Origin: Betaproteobacteria bacterium
GTDB taxonomy: Bacteria; Pseudomonadota; Gammaproteobacteria; Burkholderiales; Methylophilaceae
Direction: 5' to 3'
Assembly: GCA_016868195.1 (NCBI GenBank)
Contig: VGHQ01000001.1
Span: forward strand, 124,001-188,000
Length of the DNA stretch: 64,000 nucleotides
This document shows positions 9,580 to 19,290 of this stretch, one piece after another. Made by a program: the position numbers and the translations under genes. Every line of letters begins with the position of its first letter. Within the stretch, counting starts at the first letter, position 1. The notes under the pieces are model-generated. The model made no database searches. It was not told where the DNA came from and saw only the letters and a list, made by a program, of their open reading frames with translations.

Positions 9580-10233
9580 ATGATGCCGATTATAATTAAT
9601 AGTACGACGGCGCCCATAGGAGCAGTGATATTTCTTCATGGCTTGGGTGCTGATGGATTTAACCTTAAAGACATTTTTGCAAGACCACAATTCAACAAAA
9701 TTCGATTTATCTTACCTCATGCGCCTCATCAGCCAGTAACCATTAATCAAGGCTTTGAAATGAGAGCTTGGTATGATCTATCTGATTTATCCTTAAAAAA
9801 AGATGAAGATGAAGATGAATTAGGAATGGAAAGATCAAGTTTAATCATTCAAAAGCTTATTGAAGAGCAGATTTCCCTTGGCATACCTTCCGAAAAAATC
9901 ATTATTGGGGGTTTTTCTCAAGGGGCTGCTATGAGTTTTTATATAGGATTGAAATATCATAAAAAATTAGGTGGCATTGCTGCTTTATCAGGCTATCTGC
10001 CCTTAAAAGAAAAGCTTACAGGTCCTATAAAAAAAGAGTTAATCAACATGCCAATCTTTATGGCTCATGGCCTATATGATAATGTTATAGATATACAAAT
10101 TGCTGATAACTCCTATAAAAAACTATTAAAAAAATTTAATTGTGCAATTTTTGAAAAATACCTTATAGGACATGAAATTTGTGAAAAAGAAATTGATGAT
10201 TTATCAATTTTCTTGAATCATTCACTTAACTAA
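9580..10233 (+). CDS. Carboxylesterase / acyl-protein thioesterase-like alpha/beta hydrolase
   Basis: A 217-residue cytosolic alpha/beta hydrolase of the phospholipase/carboxylesterase family (EstB, human APT1). The oxyanion region is 'IFLHGLGADGFN'. The nucleophile is S113 in GFSQGAAMS, the acid is D167 ('HGLYDNVI') and the base is H198 ('LIGHEI'), so the triad is complete. It hydrolyses short-chain esters or thioesters, but the natural substrate is not predictable. An acidic stretch 'KKDEDEDE' near residue 75 replaces a loop. It starts right after the mxaD terminator, with no clear ribosome-binding site, and is followed 10 bases later by xseB. Confidence 0.88.
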   Translation: MMPIIINSTTAPIGAVIFLHGLGADGFNLKDIFARPQFNKIRFILPHAPHQPVTINQGFEMRAWYDLSDLSLKKDEDEDELGMERSSLIIQKLIEEQISLGIPSEKIIIGGFSQGAAMSFYIGLKYHKKLGGIAALSGYLPLKEKLTGPIKKELINMPIFMAHGLYDNVIDIQIADNSYKKLLKKFNCAIFEKYLIGHEICEKEIDDLSIFLNHSLN

Positions 10234-10243
10234 AGATAATTTT

Positions 10244-10462
10244 ATGAATAAAAATTCACTAGAAACAAACCTTAAAGAACTTGAATCTATTGTTTCAAAA
10301 ATGGAACAAGGTGATATGGCACTCGAGGAATCTATAAAATCTTATGAAAAAGGAATGGTTCTTCTTAAATTATGTCAAGACTCTCTAAAAGAAATTGAAC
10401 AAAAAGTTTTAGTGCTTTCTGCAGAGAATACACTCGAACAATTCAAGTCTGCTAATGAATAA
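10244..10462 (+). CDS. xseB: Exodeoxyribonuclease VII small subunit
   Basis: A 72-residue helical protein matching XseB ('SLETNLKELESIVSKMEQGDMALEESIKSYEKGM', here split by position about 5-38), the small subunit that coats the XseA nuclease. It overlaps the ispA start by eight bases, the xseB-ispA-dxs arrangement seen in many proteobacteria. xseA is not in the window. Confidence 0.93.
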   Translation: MNKNSLETNLKELESIVSKMEQGDMALEESIKSYEKGMVLLKLCQDSLKEIEQKVLVLSAENTLEQFKSANE

Positions 10463-11342
10463 TTTTCATGAATGGCTCCGAGAAAAACAAGCATTTGTCG
10501 AAGCTTTGCTTGAAAAAAAATTACCTCAAACTAGCCATGAAACACCCTTAAATGAAGCAATAAGATATAGCGTTCTTAATGGCGGAAAAAGAATACGATC
10601 ACTACTTGTTCTTGCAACTGCGGAAATTATAGAGACCCCCCCGGTTGCAATTGAAAATATTATATGTGCCCTAGAGTTTGCACATGCTTATTCTTTAGTT
10701 CATGATGATATGCCTTGTATGGATAATGATGATTTGAGACGTGGGAAATTATCTTGCCATAAAAAATTTGGAGAAAGTACTGCACTTCTTGTTGGAGATT
10801 CTTTGCAATCCATTGCTTTTTCTTACTTATCTTCACCGTCTCTTCAAGTTAACCCAAATAATCAATTAAAAATGATTCACACCTTCTCTAATGCAATTGG
10901 TATTGAAGGTATGGCAAAAGGTCAAGCCTTAGATATTGCAAATACTAATAAAAAAATTTCATTAGAAGAACTTAAAAAGATGCATCAATATAAAACTGGG
11001 GAACTTATTAACGCAGCTTGTTTAATGACAGTGCTTGTCTCGGAAAGTTATGACAAAAACATACTAAATATAATAGATACCTATTCAAAATTAATTGGAC
11101 TAATGTTCCAAATTCAAGATGACATACTTGATAAAGAAGCAAATCAAGAGATTTTAGGTAAAACACCTGGCAAAGATGAAAAAGATAATAAATCTACATT
11201 TGTGTCTTTACTAGGTATTTCTAAATCTAAGGAATTGGTTGCTGAATATTACGAAGAAGCTTTAACCGCTCTCAAACCTTTCGGGGATAAAGCATATTAT
11301 TTAGCTGGCATGGCTGAATTAATTATGACGCGATCGCACTAA
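10455..11342 (+). CDS. ispA: Farnesyl diphosphate synthase (polyprenyl synthetase)
   Basis: Condenses IPP with DMAPP and GPP to farnesyl diphosphate, feeding ubiquinone, undecaprenyl and hopanoid synthesis. The 295-residue product has the first aspartate-rich motif DDMPCMD (84-90), the second 'FQIQDDILD', and the substrate-binding 'GGKRIR' (43-48). The overlap with xseB and the one-base gap to dxs indicate an operon. The C-terminus 'ELIMTRSH' is the usual R(S/T)H-type ending of IspA. Confidence 0.95.
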   Translation: MNNFHEWLREKQAFVEALLEKKLPQTSHETPLNEAIRYSVLNGGKRIRSLLVLATAEIIETPPVAIENIICALEFAHAYSLVHDDMPCMDNDDLRRGKLSCHKKFGESTALLVGDSLQSIAFSYLSSPSLQVNPNNQLKMIHTFSNAIGIEGMAKGQALDIANTNKKISLEELKKMHQYKTGELINAACLMTVLVSESYDKNILNIIDTYSKLIGLMFQIQDDILDKEANQEILGKTPGKDEKDNKSTFVSLLGISKSKELVAEYYEEALTALKPFGDKAYYLAGMAELIMTRSH

Positions 11343-11343
11343 T

Positions 11344-13188
11344 ATGAATATGAATCTCCTTGATAAAATTAATTCACCAAAAGATTTAAAAAAACTAAAC
11401 CGCAACGAACTTACTAAATTATGCGATGAGATAAGAACTTTCATTATTGAAAGTGTTTCAAAAACAGGTGGCCATCTTTCTTCAAATCTTGGTGTTATTG
11501 AGCTTACCGTTGCACTTCATTATGTTTTTGATTGCCCTCTAGATAAATTCATATGGGATGTTGGGCACCAAACCTATCCTCATAAAATTCTAACTGGAAG
11601 AAAAAATAAAATGAGCTCATTAAGAGCCATGTCTGGAATTTCAGGTTTTCCAAAAATTGCTGAGAGTGATTATGATATTTTTGGTACTGGTCATTCAAGC
11701 ACCTCAATATCAGCTGCCTTAGGTATGGCTGAAGCACTTAAAAAGAAAAACTTGCATCGCAAAGCAATTGCAATTATTGGCGATGGAGCCATGACGGCAG
11801 GTATGGCTTTTGAAGGACTCAATAATGCAGGGAATTCAAAAAATAATATCTTAGTTATTTTGAATGATAATGATATGTCGATCTCTAAAAACATAGGTGC
11901 GCTTAATAACTATCTAGCAAAACTTATGTCCGGAAATCTTTACGGAAGTATTAAGCGTTCAAGTAAAGCAGTTTTATCTGCTATCCCTCCTATGCTTGAA
12001 TTTGCGAAGCGTGCTGAAGAGCATGTCAAAGGTATGGTAATTCCAGGTACTTTATTTGAAGAGTTTGGCTTTAACTATATAGGTCCTATTGATGGCCATG
12101 ATATTGACGCTTTAGTTGATACACTCAGCAATCTTAAAGAGCTTCATGGGCCACAGTTCCTTCATGTTGCTACCCAAAAAGGTTATGGTTATGAGCCCGC
12201 AGAGATTAATCCCAATAAGTTTCATGGCGTAGGTCAATTTAATCTAGATGATGGCAACCAACCATTCAAAACAAAAAAGACTTCTTACACCGACGTATTT
12301 GGCAATTGGATTGTCGATATGGCTATGATTGATAAAAAACTATGCGCAATTACTCCTGCTATGTCAGATGGCTCTGGCTTAAATAAATTTGCTGAAAAAT
12401 TTCCAGATCGTTTTTTTGATGTAGGGATTGCTGAACAGCATGCAATAACTTTTGCAGCAGGGCTTGCCTGTGAAAATTACAAACCTGTCATTGCCATTTA
12501 CTCGACTTTTCTTCAAAGAGCTTACGATCAATTAATACACGATGTCGCCTTACAAAATATTCCTATGTTGTTTGCTATTGACCGGGCCGGAATTGTAGGC
12601 CAAGACGGGCCTACACATTCAGGTAGTTTTGATTTGTCATTCTTAAGGTGTATTCCAAATATTGTGATTATGGCGCCAAGTAATGAAAATGAATGTCGTC
12701 AAATGCTTTTTACCGGATTTAAATTTAAGGGAATTTCAGTGGTTCGCTACCCAAGGGGTGAAGGGCCAGGCGCAATAGTAAAATCTAAGATGGTAGCTAT
12801 CCCGATTGGCAAAGCTGAAACTATTAAAAAAGGAAAAAAGATTGCTCTCTTAGCTTTCGGCAATATGTTGAATGAAGCTCTAAAAGTTGCAGATAAGATT
12901 AACGCGACCGTGGTTAATATGAGATTTATTAAACCTCTCGATATTAAATTAATTCGTGATTTGGCGTCATCGCATAAGCTACTTGTTACGTTAGAAGAAA
13001 ACGCAATCTCGGGCGGTGCTGGATCAGCAGTTCTAGAAGTTATCAGTGGGTATGATTTAAAATGTCAAACATTACGCCTTGGTTTACCTGATAAGTTTGT
13101 CGAACAAGGCAGTCAAGAACAACTTCGTAAAAAATATGGGTTGGATGCTTCTTCTATTATCAAATCAATTGAGAAAAAATTAACCTAG
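11344..13188 (+). CDS. dxs: 1-deoxy-D-xylulose-5-phosphate synthase
   Basis: ThDP enzyme of the MEP pathway joining pyruvate and glyceraldehyde 3-phosphate, usually flux-controlling. The 614-residue protein contains 'GHQTYPHKILTGR', the ThDP/Mg motif 'GDGAMTAGMAFEGLNNAG', 'LNDNDMSIS', and the transketolase pyrimidine-binding 'DVGIAEQHAITFAAGLA'. The C-terminal transketolase domain follows. It is directly downstream of ispA and 35 bases before folE2. Confidence 0.97.
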   Translation: MNMNLLDKINSPKDLKKLNRNELTKLCDEIRTFIIESVSKTGGHLSSNLGVIELTVALHYVFDCPLDKFIWDVGHQTYPHKILTGRKNKMSSLRAMSGISGFPKIAESDYDIFGTGHSSTSISAALGMAEALKKKNLHRKAIAIIGDGAMTAGMAFEGLNNAGNSKNNILVILNDNDMSISKNIGALNNYLAKLMSGNLYGSIKRSSKAVLSAIPPMLEFAKRAEEHVKGMVIPGTLFEEFGFNYIGPIDGHDIDALVDTLSNLKELHGPQFLHVATQKGYGYEPAEINPNKFHGVGQFNLDDGNQPFKTKKTSYTDVFGNWIVDMAMIDKKLCAITPAMSDGSGLNKFAEKFPDRFFDVGIAEQHAITFAAGLACENYKPVIAIYSTFLQRAYDQLIHDVALQNIPMLFAIDRAGIVGQDGPTHSGSFDLSFLRCIPNIVIMAPSNENECRQMLFTGFKFKGISVVRYPRGEGPGAIVKSKMVAIPIGKAETIKKGKKIALLAFGNMLNEALKVADKINATVVNMRFIKPLDIKLIRDLASSHKLLVTLEENAISGGAGSAVLEVISGYDLKCQTLRLGLPDKFVEQGSQEQLRKKYGLDASSIIKSIEKKLT

Positions 13189-13223
13189 TGTTACACTCAA
13201 GTATTAAGACCTAACAATTAATT

Positions 13224-14015
13224 ATGACAACAAGCAATCACACATGCCCAATTGAAGATGTTCAAAACACCCCTGATTTAAGGAGTTTGGATATTGATAA
13301 GGTGGGTATTAAATCTATAAGACATCCTGTGCTTGTGAAGGACAAAACAGGTGGGGCACAACACACTGTTGCAACATTTAATATGTATGTTTATTTGCCA
13401 CATAATTTTAAAGGGACTCACATGTCTAGATTTGTAGAAATCCTAAACATGAATGAAAGAGAAATATCTGTTGAGTCTTTTGAAAATATCTTAAGAGAAA
13501 TGATGGAACGACTTGAAGCTAAGTCATGTGATGTCGAAATGACATTCCCATATTTCATTAATAAAACTGCACCTATTTCCGGAGTTAAAAGCCTTTTGGA
13601 TTATGATGTAAGTTTTATTGGAAAAATTATTGATGGAAAATTTAAGAATACAATTAAAGTAATTGTGCCAGTAACCAGCCTTTGCCCATGCTCGAAGAAA
13701 ATATCAGATTATGGCGCGCACAACCAAAGATCTCACGTCACAGTCACCGCTGAAATTAATAAATTTATTTGGATTGAAGAATTAATTGAACTTATTGAAA
13801 AACAAGCATCATGTGAGCTTTATGGTCTTCTAAAAAGACCTGATGAAAAATTTGTGACTGAAAAAGCTTATGATAATCCTAAATTTGTTGAAGATATGGT
13901 GCGAGATGTTGCAACCCAATTAAAATTAGAAAAAAGAATTGATCATTTCGTAGTGGAATCCGAAAACTTTGAATCTATTCATAATCATTCTGCTTACGCA
14001 TTAATTGAAGGGTAA
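13224..14015 (+). CDS. folE2: GTP cyclohydrolase I type IB (FolE2)
   Basis: Converts GTP to 7,8-dihydroneopterin triphosphate for folate (and tetrahydromethanopterin-like cofactor) synthesis. The 263-residue protein belongs to the FolE2/COG1469 branch, which is not strictly zinc-dependent. Visible motifs are '[10 protein letters not shown]' (His/metal region), '[21 protein letters not shown]' (within 150-175) and '[10 protein letters not shown]' near the end. In some bacteria FolE2 is a zinc-starvation paralogue of FolE, but its place after dxs is a standard betaproteobacterial order, which suggests it is the housekeeping enzyme. Confidence 0.95.
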   Translation: MTTSNHTCPIEDVQNTPDLRSLDIDKVGIKSIRHPVLVKDKTGGAQHTVATFNMYVYLPHNFKGTHMSRFVEILNMNEREISVESFENILREMMERLEAKSCDVEMTFPYFINKTAPISGVKSLLDYDVSFIGKIIDGKFKNTIKVIVPVTSLCPCSKKISDYGAHNQRSHVTVTAEINKFIWIEELIELIEKQASCELYGLLKRPDEKFVTEKAYDNPKFVEDMVRDVATQLKLEKRIDHFVVESENFESIHNHSAYALIEG

Positions 14016-14031
14016 ATCTAGCTAATTTATT

Positions 14032-15201
14032 TTAGCCAAATATTTTATTTCCTTTAATCTCTAGTTTTAATTCAAACCAAATCACAAAAAAACCAATCAA
14101 TGGAGATATGGCAGCAACTGTAAAACCAATCTGGCCTCCAAGATATTGAATCAGATATCCTCCCCCCAACCCTCCGACAGTGCCACCAATGCCATAAGCT
14201 ACACTGTTATATATTGCTTGTCCTCTCGCTTGATTGCGACCTTTAAAATAATAGGCAATAACTTCAATCGACGCCGCATGAAAGCTTCCGAAAGTTGCAG
14301 CATGAAACATTTGTGCTATGAGCAATAAATAAAGATGATCAGGAGAGGCTCCGATCAGAATAAATCGAATGACGCCTAAAAATAAACTCATTAGCAAAAT
14401 TGTTTTAAGTGAATAGCGACGTAAAATTTTTGGCATCATCATAAAAATCAAAATTTCACAGATAACGCCAACTGCCCAAAGCCAGCCTATCGTGCCGCCA
14501 CTATAACCATGCTCTTTGAGATAAATTGAATAAAAATTGTAAAGTACCCCGTGTGCTGAAACCATCAAAGTGCAGCCAATTAAAAGTGCTACCACAGAGG
14601 GTGTTTTGATAATCTTCCAAATAGATAAATCTTTTTTTTCGTGATGAATCTTCTGGGTCTCAGGAATAGTGTTTGATAAATAAAATATAATGGCTTGAGC
14701 AACTAATAAAGCCCAGAGCAAAATATTAATCCCCTGAAGATCAATTAGATAACCTAACAATAAAGATGCCACAATAAATCCGATCGATCCCCATAATCTT
14801 ATTCTGCTGTAATGTCCATCTGTAGTTGCTAAATGCGCAAGAGTTAAAGATTCTGCTAACGGCAAAGTTGAACTCGTAAATAAACTCAAAGCTGACATTA
14901 TCAAAAAAATCCAAAAAAATCCTTTTGCCCAAAAAACACCAACAAACCCGATCAAACCCAAAAGCGATGTAAGTTTAATCCATTTAACACGATGACCTGT
15001 GTGATCAGCCAGCCAACCCCAAAAATTGGGAGCAACAATACGACTTATTTGAAATAAAGAAAGAAGAATACCAATACTTGCAGGTGAAAAGTTTTGAGAT
15101 TGAAGATAAATGCCCCAGTATGGAACAAACGAGCCCACAAAAAAATAATAGAAAAAATAAAAACGCGATAAGCGCCAGTGAAGATTATGCGTGGCACTCA
15201 C
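14032..15201 (-). CDS. MFS transporter, PPP/HcaT-like family
   Basis: A 389-residue integral inner-membrane protein with about 12 hydrophobic segments. It begins 'LHWRLSRFYFFYYFFVGSFVPYWGIYLQ' (positions 6-33), characteristic of the MFS_1-like group that includes 3-phenylpropionate transporter HcaT and nucleoside permeases. It also has the inter-helix motif 'GWLADHTGHRVKW'. The substrate cannot be inferred. The start overlaps the aroC stop by one base, so it is the last gene of that operon. Confidence 0.85.
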   Translation of the reverse strand: MSATHNLHWRLSRFYFFYYFFVGSFVPYWGIYLQSQNFSPASIGILLSLFQISRIVAPNFWGWLADHTGHRVKWIKLTSLLGLIGFVGVFWAKGFFWIFLIMSALSLFTSSTLPLAESLTLAHLATTDGHYSRIRLWGSIGFIVASLLLGYLIDLQGINILLWALLVAQAIIFYLSNTIPETQKIHHEKKDLSIWKIIKTPSVVALLIGCTLMVSAHGVLYNFYSIYLKEHGYSGGTIGWLWAVGVICEILIFMMMPKILRRYSLKTILLMSLFLGVIRFILIGASPDHLYLLLIAQMFHAATFGSFHAASIEVIAYYFKGRNQARGQAIYNSVAYGIGGTVGGLGGGYLIQYLGGQIGFTVAAISPLIGFFVIWFELKLEIKGNKIFG

Positions 15202-16286
15202 TAAATTTTTGGTATATGAGAAACGACATCGGCATTTTGAGCGCGATGTCTTAATGCTTGATCCATAATGACTAAAGCTAACATAGCCTCAACAATCGGT
15301 GTCGCCCTTATTGCAACACAAGGATCATGACGACCTGTTGTTTGCATAAGCACAGCTTCACCTTCAGTATTAATTGACTTTCGGTCTTGGGGAATACTTG
15401 AGGTTGGCTTAAAAGCTACATGCGCAATAATAGATTGTCCTGTTGATATGCCGCCTAAAATACCACCTGCATGGTTCGTTAAAAAACCTTGGGGAGTTAA
15501 TTCATCGCCATGCTCACTGCCTTTTTGGCTAATCGAACCAAAACCTTCCCCAATATCAATGCCTTTTACAGCATTTATACTCATCATTGCGTATGCAATT
15601 TCAGCATCCAGCCTACCAAAAACTGGCTCCCCTAAGCCTACGGGCATATTTTCTGCCACTACGGTAATTTTGGCACCTACTGAATCTCTCTCTGCGCGAA
15701 TGCCATCTAAATATTTTTCTAATTCAGGAACTTGGGCTTGATTAGGACAAAAAAATGGATTTTGATTTACATCTTCCCAATTTTTAAATGTGATTTGAAT
15801 AGCACCCATTTGGCTTAAATAAGCTCGGATTTTGATGCCATATTTTTTAATTAGCCATTTCTTAGCTATAGCCCCTGCAGCAACTCTGACAGCGGTTTCT
15901 CTAGCACTTGATCTGCCACCACCTCTATAATCTCTTATGCCGTATTTATGGGCATATGTGTAGTCTGCATGTCCGGGACGGAATACATCTTTAATTTTTG
16001 AATAATCTTGGCTTCGTTGATCTGTATTTCGAATAATAAATCCGATAGGTGCGCCAGTTGTTTTGCCTTCAAAGACCCCTGACAAAATCTCGACCTTATC
16101 TTCTTCATTACGTTGAGTAACATGCTTAGAAGTGCCAGGTTTTCTTCTATCTAAATCTAATTGTAAATCTTGTTCCGACAAATCCAAATCAGGCGGGCAG
16201 CCATCTACGATTCCGCCTATAGCTGCACCATGAGATTCACCAAAAGAGGTGAGCGAAAATAAAGTGCCTAAAGTATTACCTGACAT
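15201..16286 (-). CDS. aroC: Chorismate synthase
   Basis: FMN-dependent last step of the shikimate pathway, forming chorismate from EPSP. The 361-residue protein has the three family signatures: '[17 protein letters not shown]' (residues 13-29), '[24 protein letters not shown]' (around 125) and '[17 protein letters not shown]' near the C-terminus. Conserved His and Arg residues for FMN and EPSP binding are in these blocks. It is followed by an MFS gene with one base overlap. The gap to the upstream amidotransferase gene is 62 bases, which may hold a promoter. Confidence 0.97.
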   Translation of the reverse strand: MSGNTLGTLFSLTSFGESHGAAIGGIVDGCPPDLDLSEQDLQLDLDRRKPGTSKHVTQRNEEDKVEILSGVFEGKTTGAPIGFIIRNTDQRSQDYSKIKDVFRPGHADYTYAHKYGIRDYRGGGRSSARETAVRVAAGAIAKKWLIKKYGIKIRAYLSQMGAIQITFKNWEDVNQNPFFCPNQAQVPELEKYLDGIRAERDSVGAKITVVAENMPVGLGEPVFGRLDAEIAYAMMSINAVKGIDIGEGFGSISQKGSEHGDELTPQGFLTNHAGGILGGISTGQSIIAHVAFKPTSSIPQDRKSINTEGEAVLMQTTGRHDPCVAIRATPIVEAMLALVIMDQALRHRAQNADVVSHIPKI

Positions 16287-16348
16287 AGATATGCTTTTTT
16301 ATAAATATATTTAAATTTTATCATAACCCGATTGTAGCCTTTAACTTA

Positions 16349-17083
16349 TTAATTGAGTCTTAAGCCCTTAATCCATTGTTTATAGACTCGATAAGCTAAC
16401 TTATTCAATTGATCACATTTGTTAGAAACATTTTCTAATATCATTACTGGTGATTGAATCGCTTCTTTATTTTTTTCACTTTCCATTTCAGCCGCCCCAC
16501 TTCTTACCCAACTTTCTAACATGGAAGGTGTCATTTCAATATGGCATTGAAATGCAATGTGCGAATCAAAATAGCTATAAGCCTGATGATGACAATTTTT
16601 ATTGGTTAAAAGATGAATTGCATTTTGTGGCAATTCAAAAGTTTCGCCATGCCAATGAAAGACTTCAAATTCTGATAAATCACCAAACCATTTTTTAGAA
16701 GCTTCTATTTGCTGAGAATTGTGGTTAAGGGTTTGCACTTCAAACCATCCAATTTCCTTACAAGAATTTTTTTTAACAGTTGCACCAAGGGCTTTACTGA
16801 TTAATTGACCCCCAAGGCAATGTCCAAGAACTGGTACATCAGAGCGTATGGCTTCTTGAATTAATTTAACCACTTCTTTGATCCATGGCAAATCGTCATT
16901 CACGCTCATGGGGCCTCCCATCAACACCAAACCAGCATATTCAGAAATAGATCTAGGAATATTTTCCATCTGATCTACTTTAATCAATTGATACTGAATA
17001 GCATTTTGATTTAAAAAATCAGCCAAATAGCCTGGGCCTTCAGTTTCATAAAACCTCATGATTAAAACTAATTTTTTATTCAT
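16349..17083 (-). CDS. Class I glutamine amidotransferase-like protein
   Basis: A 244-residue stand-alone GATase1 domain. The nucleophile is C89 in 'VLGHCLGGQL', with H181 and E183 in 'CHIEMTP', so the Cys-His-Glu triad is intact. 'GLVLMGGPMSVND' precedes it. It resembles GMP-synthase-like amidotransferases (YfeJ, GAT1_2.1) that lack a synthetase domain. Possible functions include gamma-glutamyl hydrolase or deglycase-like roles. The partner substrate is unknown. It overlaps the rluE-like gene upstream by eight bases. Confidence 0.85.
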   Translation of the reverse strand: MNKKLVLIMRFYETEGPGYLADFLNQNAIQYQLIKVDQMENIPRSISEYAGLVLMGGPMSVNDDLPWIKEVVKLIQEAIRSDVPVLGHCLGGQLISKALGATVKKNSCKEIGWFEVQTLNHNSQQIEASKKWFGDLSEFEVFHWHGETFELPQNAIHLLTNKNCHHQAYSYFDSHIAFQCHIEMTPSMLESWVRSGAAEMESEKNKEAIQSPVMILENVSNKCDQLNKLAYRVYKQWIKGLRLN

Positions 17084-17612
17084 GGATAATTTTATACATA
17101 CCTATATCCAAACCTTCCAGTGTATAAGCTCCGATTGCAAAACGAATTAATCTTAATGTGGGGTATCCAATTTTTCCTGTCATTCTTCTTACTTGACGGT
17201 TTTTACCTTCCGATATTTTAATTTCTAGCCAAGTCGTCGGAATTGTTTTTCTTTCTCTAATAGGAGGCGTTCTTTCCCATAAAGTTTTTGGCTGATCTAT
17301 AATTTTTATTTGTGCAGGTAAAGTTTTAAAGTCGCCCAAATCAACACCGCACCTTAATTCATCTAAATCGCTCTCTTTTGGGGCGCCTTCAACTTGAGCC
17401 CAATAAGCTTTTTGCATTTTATATTTTGGGTCGTTAATTTGATGTTGAAATAAGCCATCATCAGTTAGAATAATTAAACCTTCACTATCTGTGTCAAGCC
17501 TGCCCGCAGGATAAACACTAGGTATTGAAATAAAGTCTTTCAACGTCTCATGATTATCATGTTTGCTAAACTGGCAAACGACGCCATAAGGCTTATTTAA
17601 TAATATTTTCAT
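17076..17612 (-). CDS. rluE: 23S rRNA pseudouridine synthase, RluE-like
   Basis: RsuA-family pseudouridine synthase without an S4 domain. The catalytic aspartate is D40 in 'PAGRLDTDSEGLIIL', and 'SEGKNRQVRRMTGKIGYPTLRLIR' is split across about 140-163. The 178-residue length and N-terminus 'MKILLNKPYGVVCQFS' fit RluE, which modifies U2457 in helix 89 of 23S rRNA. Its start lies only 20 bases from the divergent icd start. Confidence 0.88.
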   Translation of the reverse strand: MKILLNKPYGVVCQFSKHDNHETLKDFISIPSVYPAGRLDTDSEGLIILTDDGLFQHQINDPKYKMQKAYWAQVEGAPKESDLDELRCGVDLGDFKTLPAQIKIIDQPKTLWERTPPIRERKTIPTTWLEIKISEGKNRQVRRMTGKIGYPTLRLIRFAIGAYTLEGLDIGMYKIIHE

Positions 17613-17632
17613 TAAACTTAAAGTGAGTATGG

Positions 17633-18871
17633 ATGCTTAGCCAAATTAATCTTCCAAAAAATGCATCAAAAATTACTGTCAATTCAAATCTAAGTTTGAA
17701 TGTTCCAGATCACCCTATTATCCCATTTATTGAAGGTGACGGTATTGGTGTTGATATTACTCCAGCGATGTTAAAGGTTGTGAATCAAGCCGTTCTAAAA
17801 GCTTACGATGGAAAAAAAGAAATTGCTTGGATGGAAGTATTTGCCGGAGAAAAAGCTACAAAAATATACGATAAAGATACATGGCTTCCTCAAGAAACTC
17901 TAGATGCAATGAAAGAGTTTGTTGTGTCTATCAAAGGCCCTCTCACAACGCCTGTCAGTGGCGGTATCAGATCGCTTAATGTGGCCATGAGACAAGGACT
18001 AGATTTATATGTTTGTTTAAGGCCAATTGAATATTTTAATGGTGTTCCAAGCCCTTTAAAAAATCCTGAAAAAACTAATATGGTGGTTTTTAGAGAAAAT
18101 ACAGAAGATATTTATGCAGGGATTGAATGGCAAGCATTCTCAGAAGAATCAAAAAAAATTATAAAAATGATCTCAGAATTGGGTATTAAAAATAAAATTC
18201 GCTTTCCAGAATCAACCGCTATAGGCATTAAACCTGTTTCTAAACAAGGTAGCCAAAGACTTATAAGAAAAGCGATTGAATATGCTATAGAACATAAAAA
18301 AAGATCAGTCACGCTAGTCCACAAAGGCAATATTATGAAATTTACTGAAGGTGGATTTAAAGAATGGGGTTATCAATTAGCTCAGGAAGAATTTGACGCT
18401 GAGCCCATTAAGGGCAAACCTGGTTTTATATGTTCTAATGGCCTTATCATCAAAGATTGTATTGCTGACGCTTTTCTCCAAGAAATTTTACTTCATCCAA
18501 ACGAATATGATGTTGTAGCCACTCTCAACCTTAATGGGGACTATATTTCAGATGCATTGGCTGCTCAAGTAGGTGGTATTGGTATTGCTCCTGGTGCTAA
18601 TTTATCAGACTCAACAGTTATTTTTGAAGCCACCCATGGAACCGCGCTAAGTATTGCAGGTAAAAAAATTGCCAATCCTAGCTCTTTAATTCTTTCCGCT
18701 GAAATGATGTTAAGGCACATCGGCTGGATTGAAGCTGCCGATACTCTTATCTCAGCATTCAGAAAAACATTAATAGCTCAAAAAGTCACTCAAGATTTTT
18801 CTTCGCAATTAAATACTATCTCGCCATTATCTACAGATGATTTTGCGGATGCCATCATAAGTTACATGTAA
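17633..18871 (+). CDS. icd: Isocitrate dehydrogenase (NADP+)
   Basis: TCA-cycle enzyme, oxidative decarboxylation of isocitrate. The 412-residue homodimeric type has '[12 protein letters not shown]', where S114 matches the serine phosphorylated by AceK in E. coli. Other visible blocks are '[15 protein letters not shown]', '[15 protein letters not shown]' and 'EATHGTA'. In many obligate methylotrophs the TCA cycle is incomplete and Icd serves 2-oxoglutarate supply for nitrogen assimilation. Whether that holds here cannot be seen. With only 20 bases to the divergent rluE gene, the promoter must lie partly in rluE. Confidence 0.96.
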   Translation: MLSQINLPKNASKITVNSNLSLNVPDHPIIPFIEGDGIGVDITPAMLKVVNQAVLKAYDGKKEIAWMEVFAGEKATKIYDKDTWLPQETLDAMKEFVVSIKGPLTTPVSGGIRSLNVAMRQGLDLYVCLRPIEYFNGVPSPLKNPEKTNMVVFRENTEDIYAGIEWQAFSEESKKIIKMISELGIKNKIRFPESTAIGIKPVSKQGSQRLIRKAIEYAIEHKKRSVTLVHKGNIMKFTEGGFKEWGYQLAQEEFDAEPIKGKPGFICSNGLIIKDCIADAFLQEILLHPNEYDVVATLNLNGDYISDALAAQVGGIGIAPGANLSDSTVIFEATHGTALSIAGKKIANPSSLILSAEMMLRHIGWIEAADTLISAFRKTLIAQKVTQDFSSQLNTISPLSTDDFADAIISYM

Positions 18872-18873
18872 AA

Positions 18874-18897
18874 AAAAGCCCGCATTTGCGGGCTTAA
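18874..18897 (-). terminator. Bidirectional intrinsic terminator between icd and csp
   Basis: The stem AAGCCCGC (18876-18883), loop ATTT and GCGGGCTT (18888-18895) is GC-rich for this genome. On minus it is followed by a run of seven or eight U, which makes it an excellent terminator for the cold-shock gene. On plus it follows the icd stop directly but has only a short U stretch. Confidence 0.9.
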
Positions 18898-18912
18898 TTA
18901 TTTAATTTGAAA

Positions 18913-19116
18913 CTAGGCTTTATTTATATTTGAAGCTTGCTTGCCTTTTGGTCCGTCTGTAACGTCAAAAGTTACTCTTTGACCTTCTTTAAGACTTTTA
19001 TATCCTGTATCTATAATTGCTGAGAAGTGAGCAAATAAATCGTCACCGCCATCATCAGGAGTAATAAAACCAAAACCTTTTGAATCATTAAACCACTTAA
19101 CTGTACCTGTTGCCAT
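18913..19116 (-). CDS. Cold-shock protein, CspA family
   Basis: A 67-residue single OB-fold nucleic-acid chaperone starting '[23 protein letters not shown]'. RNP1 (KGFGFI) and RNP2-like (DLFAHF) motifs are present. The chosen ATG at 19116 has an AAGGA ribosome-binding site; a longer in-frame extension to 19155 lacks family similarity. A consensus promoter lies about 120 bases upstream, giving a long 5' leader as in cold-inducible csp genes. The gene ends in a strong terminator and is monocistronic. Confidence 0.96.
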   Translation of the reverse strand: MATGTVKWFNDSKGFGFITPDDGGDDLFAHFSAIIDTGYKSLKEGQRVTFDVTDGPKGKQASNINKA

Positions 19117-19238
19117 TTCATAAATCCTTAACTTTAAACAAGGGAGGCCCCCCAAAAGTTTGAATCAAGAACTAAAGCACTACTTAAATATAAATTAAAG
19201 CTAGCTAAAAAAAACTCGAAACCAAACACCTGTGAGCT

Positions 19239-19267
19239 TTTTTACGTGGTTTAGTCTTAAATGTCAA
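19239..19267 (-). promoter_or_regulatory. Sigma-70 promoter for the cold-shock gene
   Basis: On minus, a perfect -35 TTGACA (19267-19262) is followed by a 17-base spacer and TAAAAA (19244-19239). Predicted transcription start is near 19232, which leaves a leader of about 115 bases before the ATG at 19116. The leader contains a GC-rich block at 19142-19153 in an otherwise AT-rich stretch. Confidence 0.7.
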
Positions 19268-19290
19268 GATATTTGTTAGTTTAAAAAGGC

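Noticed and set aside
14021-14036. Weak inverted repeat GCTAA/TTAGC between folE2 and the MFS gene
   Set aside because: Five AT-rich base pairs without a U-run are too weak to call a terminator.
15448-15741. 97-codon open frame antisense to aroC
   Set aside because: Composition follows the aroC codon pattern read backwards; aroC is intact and conserved here.
18913-19155. Longer 80-residue form of the cold-shock protein starting at 19155
   Set aside because: The extra 13 residues are unlike the family and start inside the GC-rich leader; the ATG at 19116 has a good ribosome-binding site and the canonical MATGTVKWF start.
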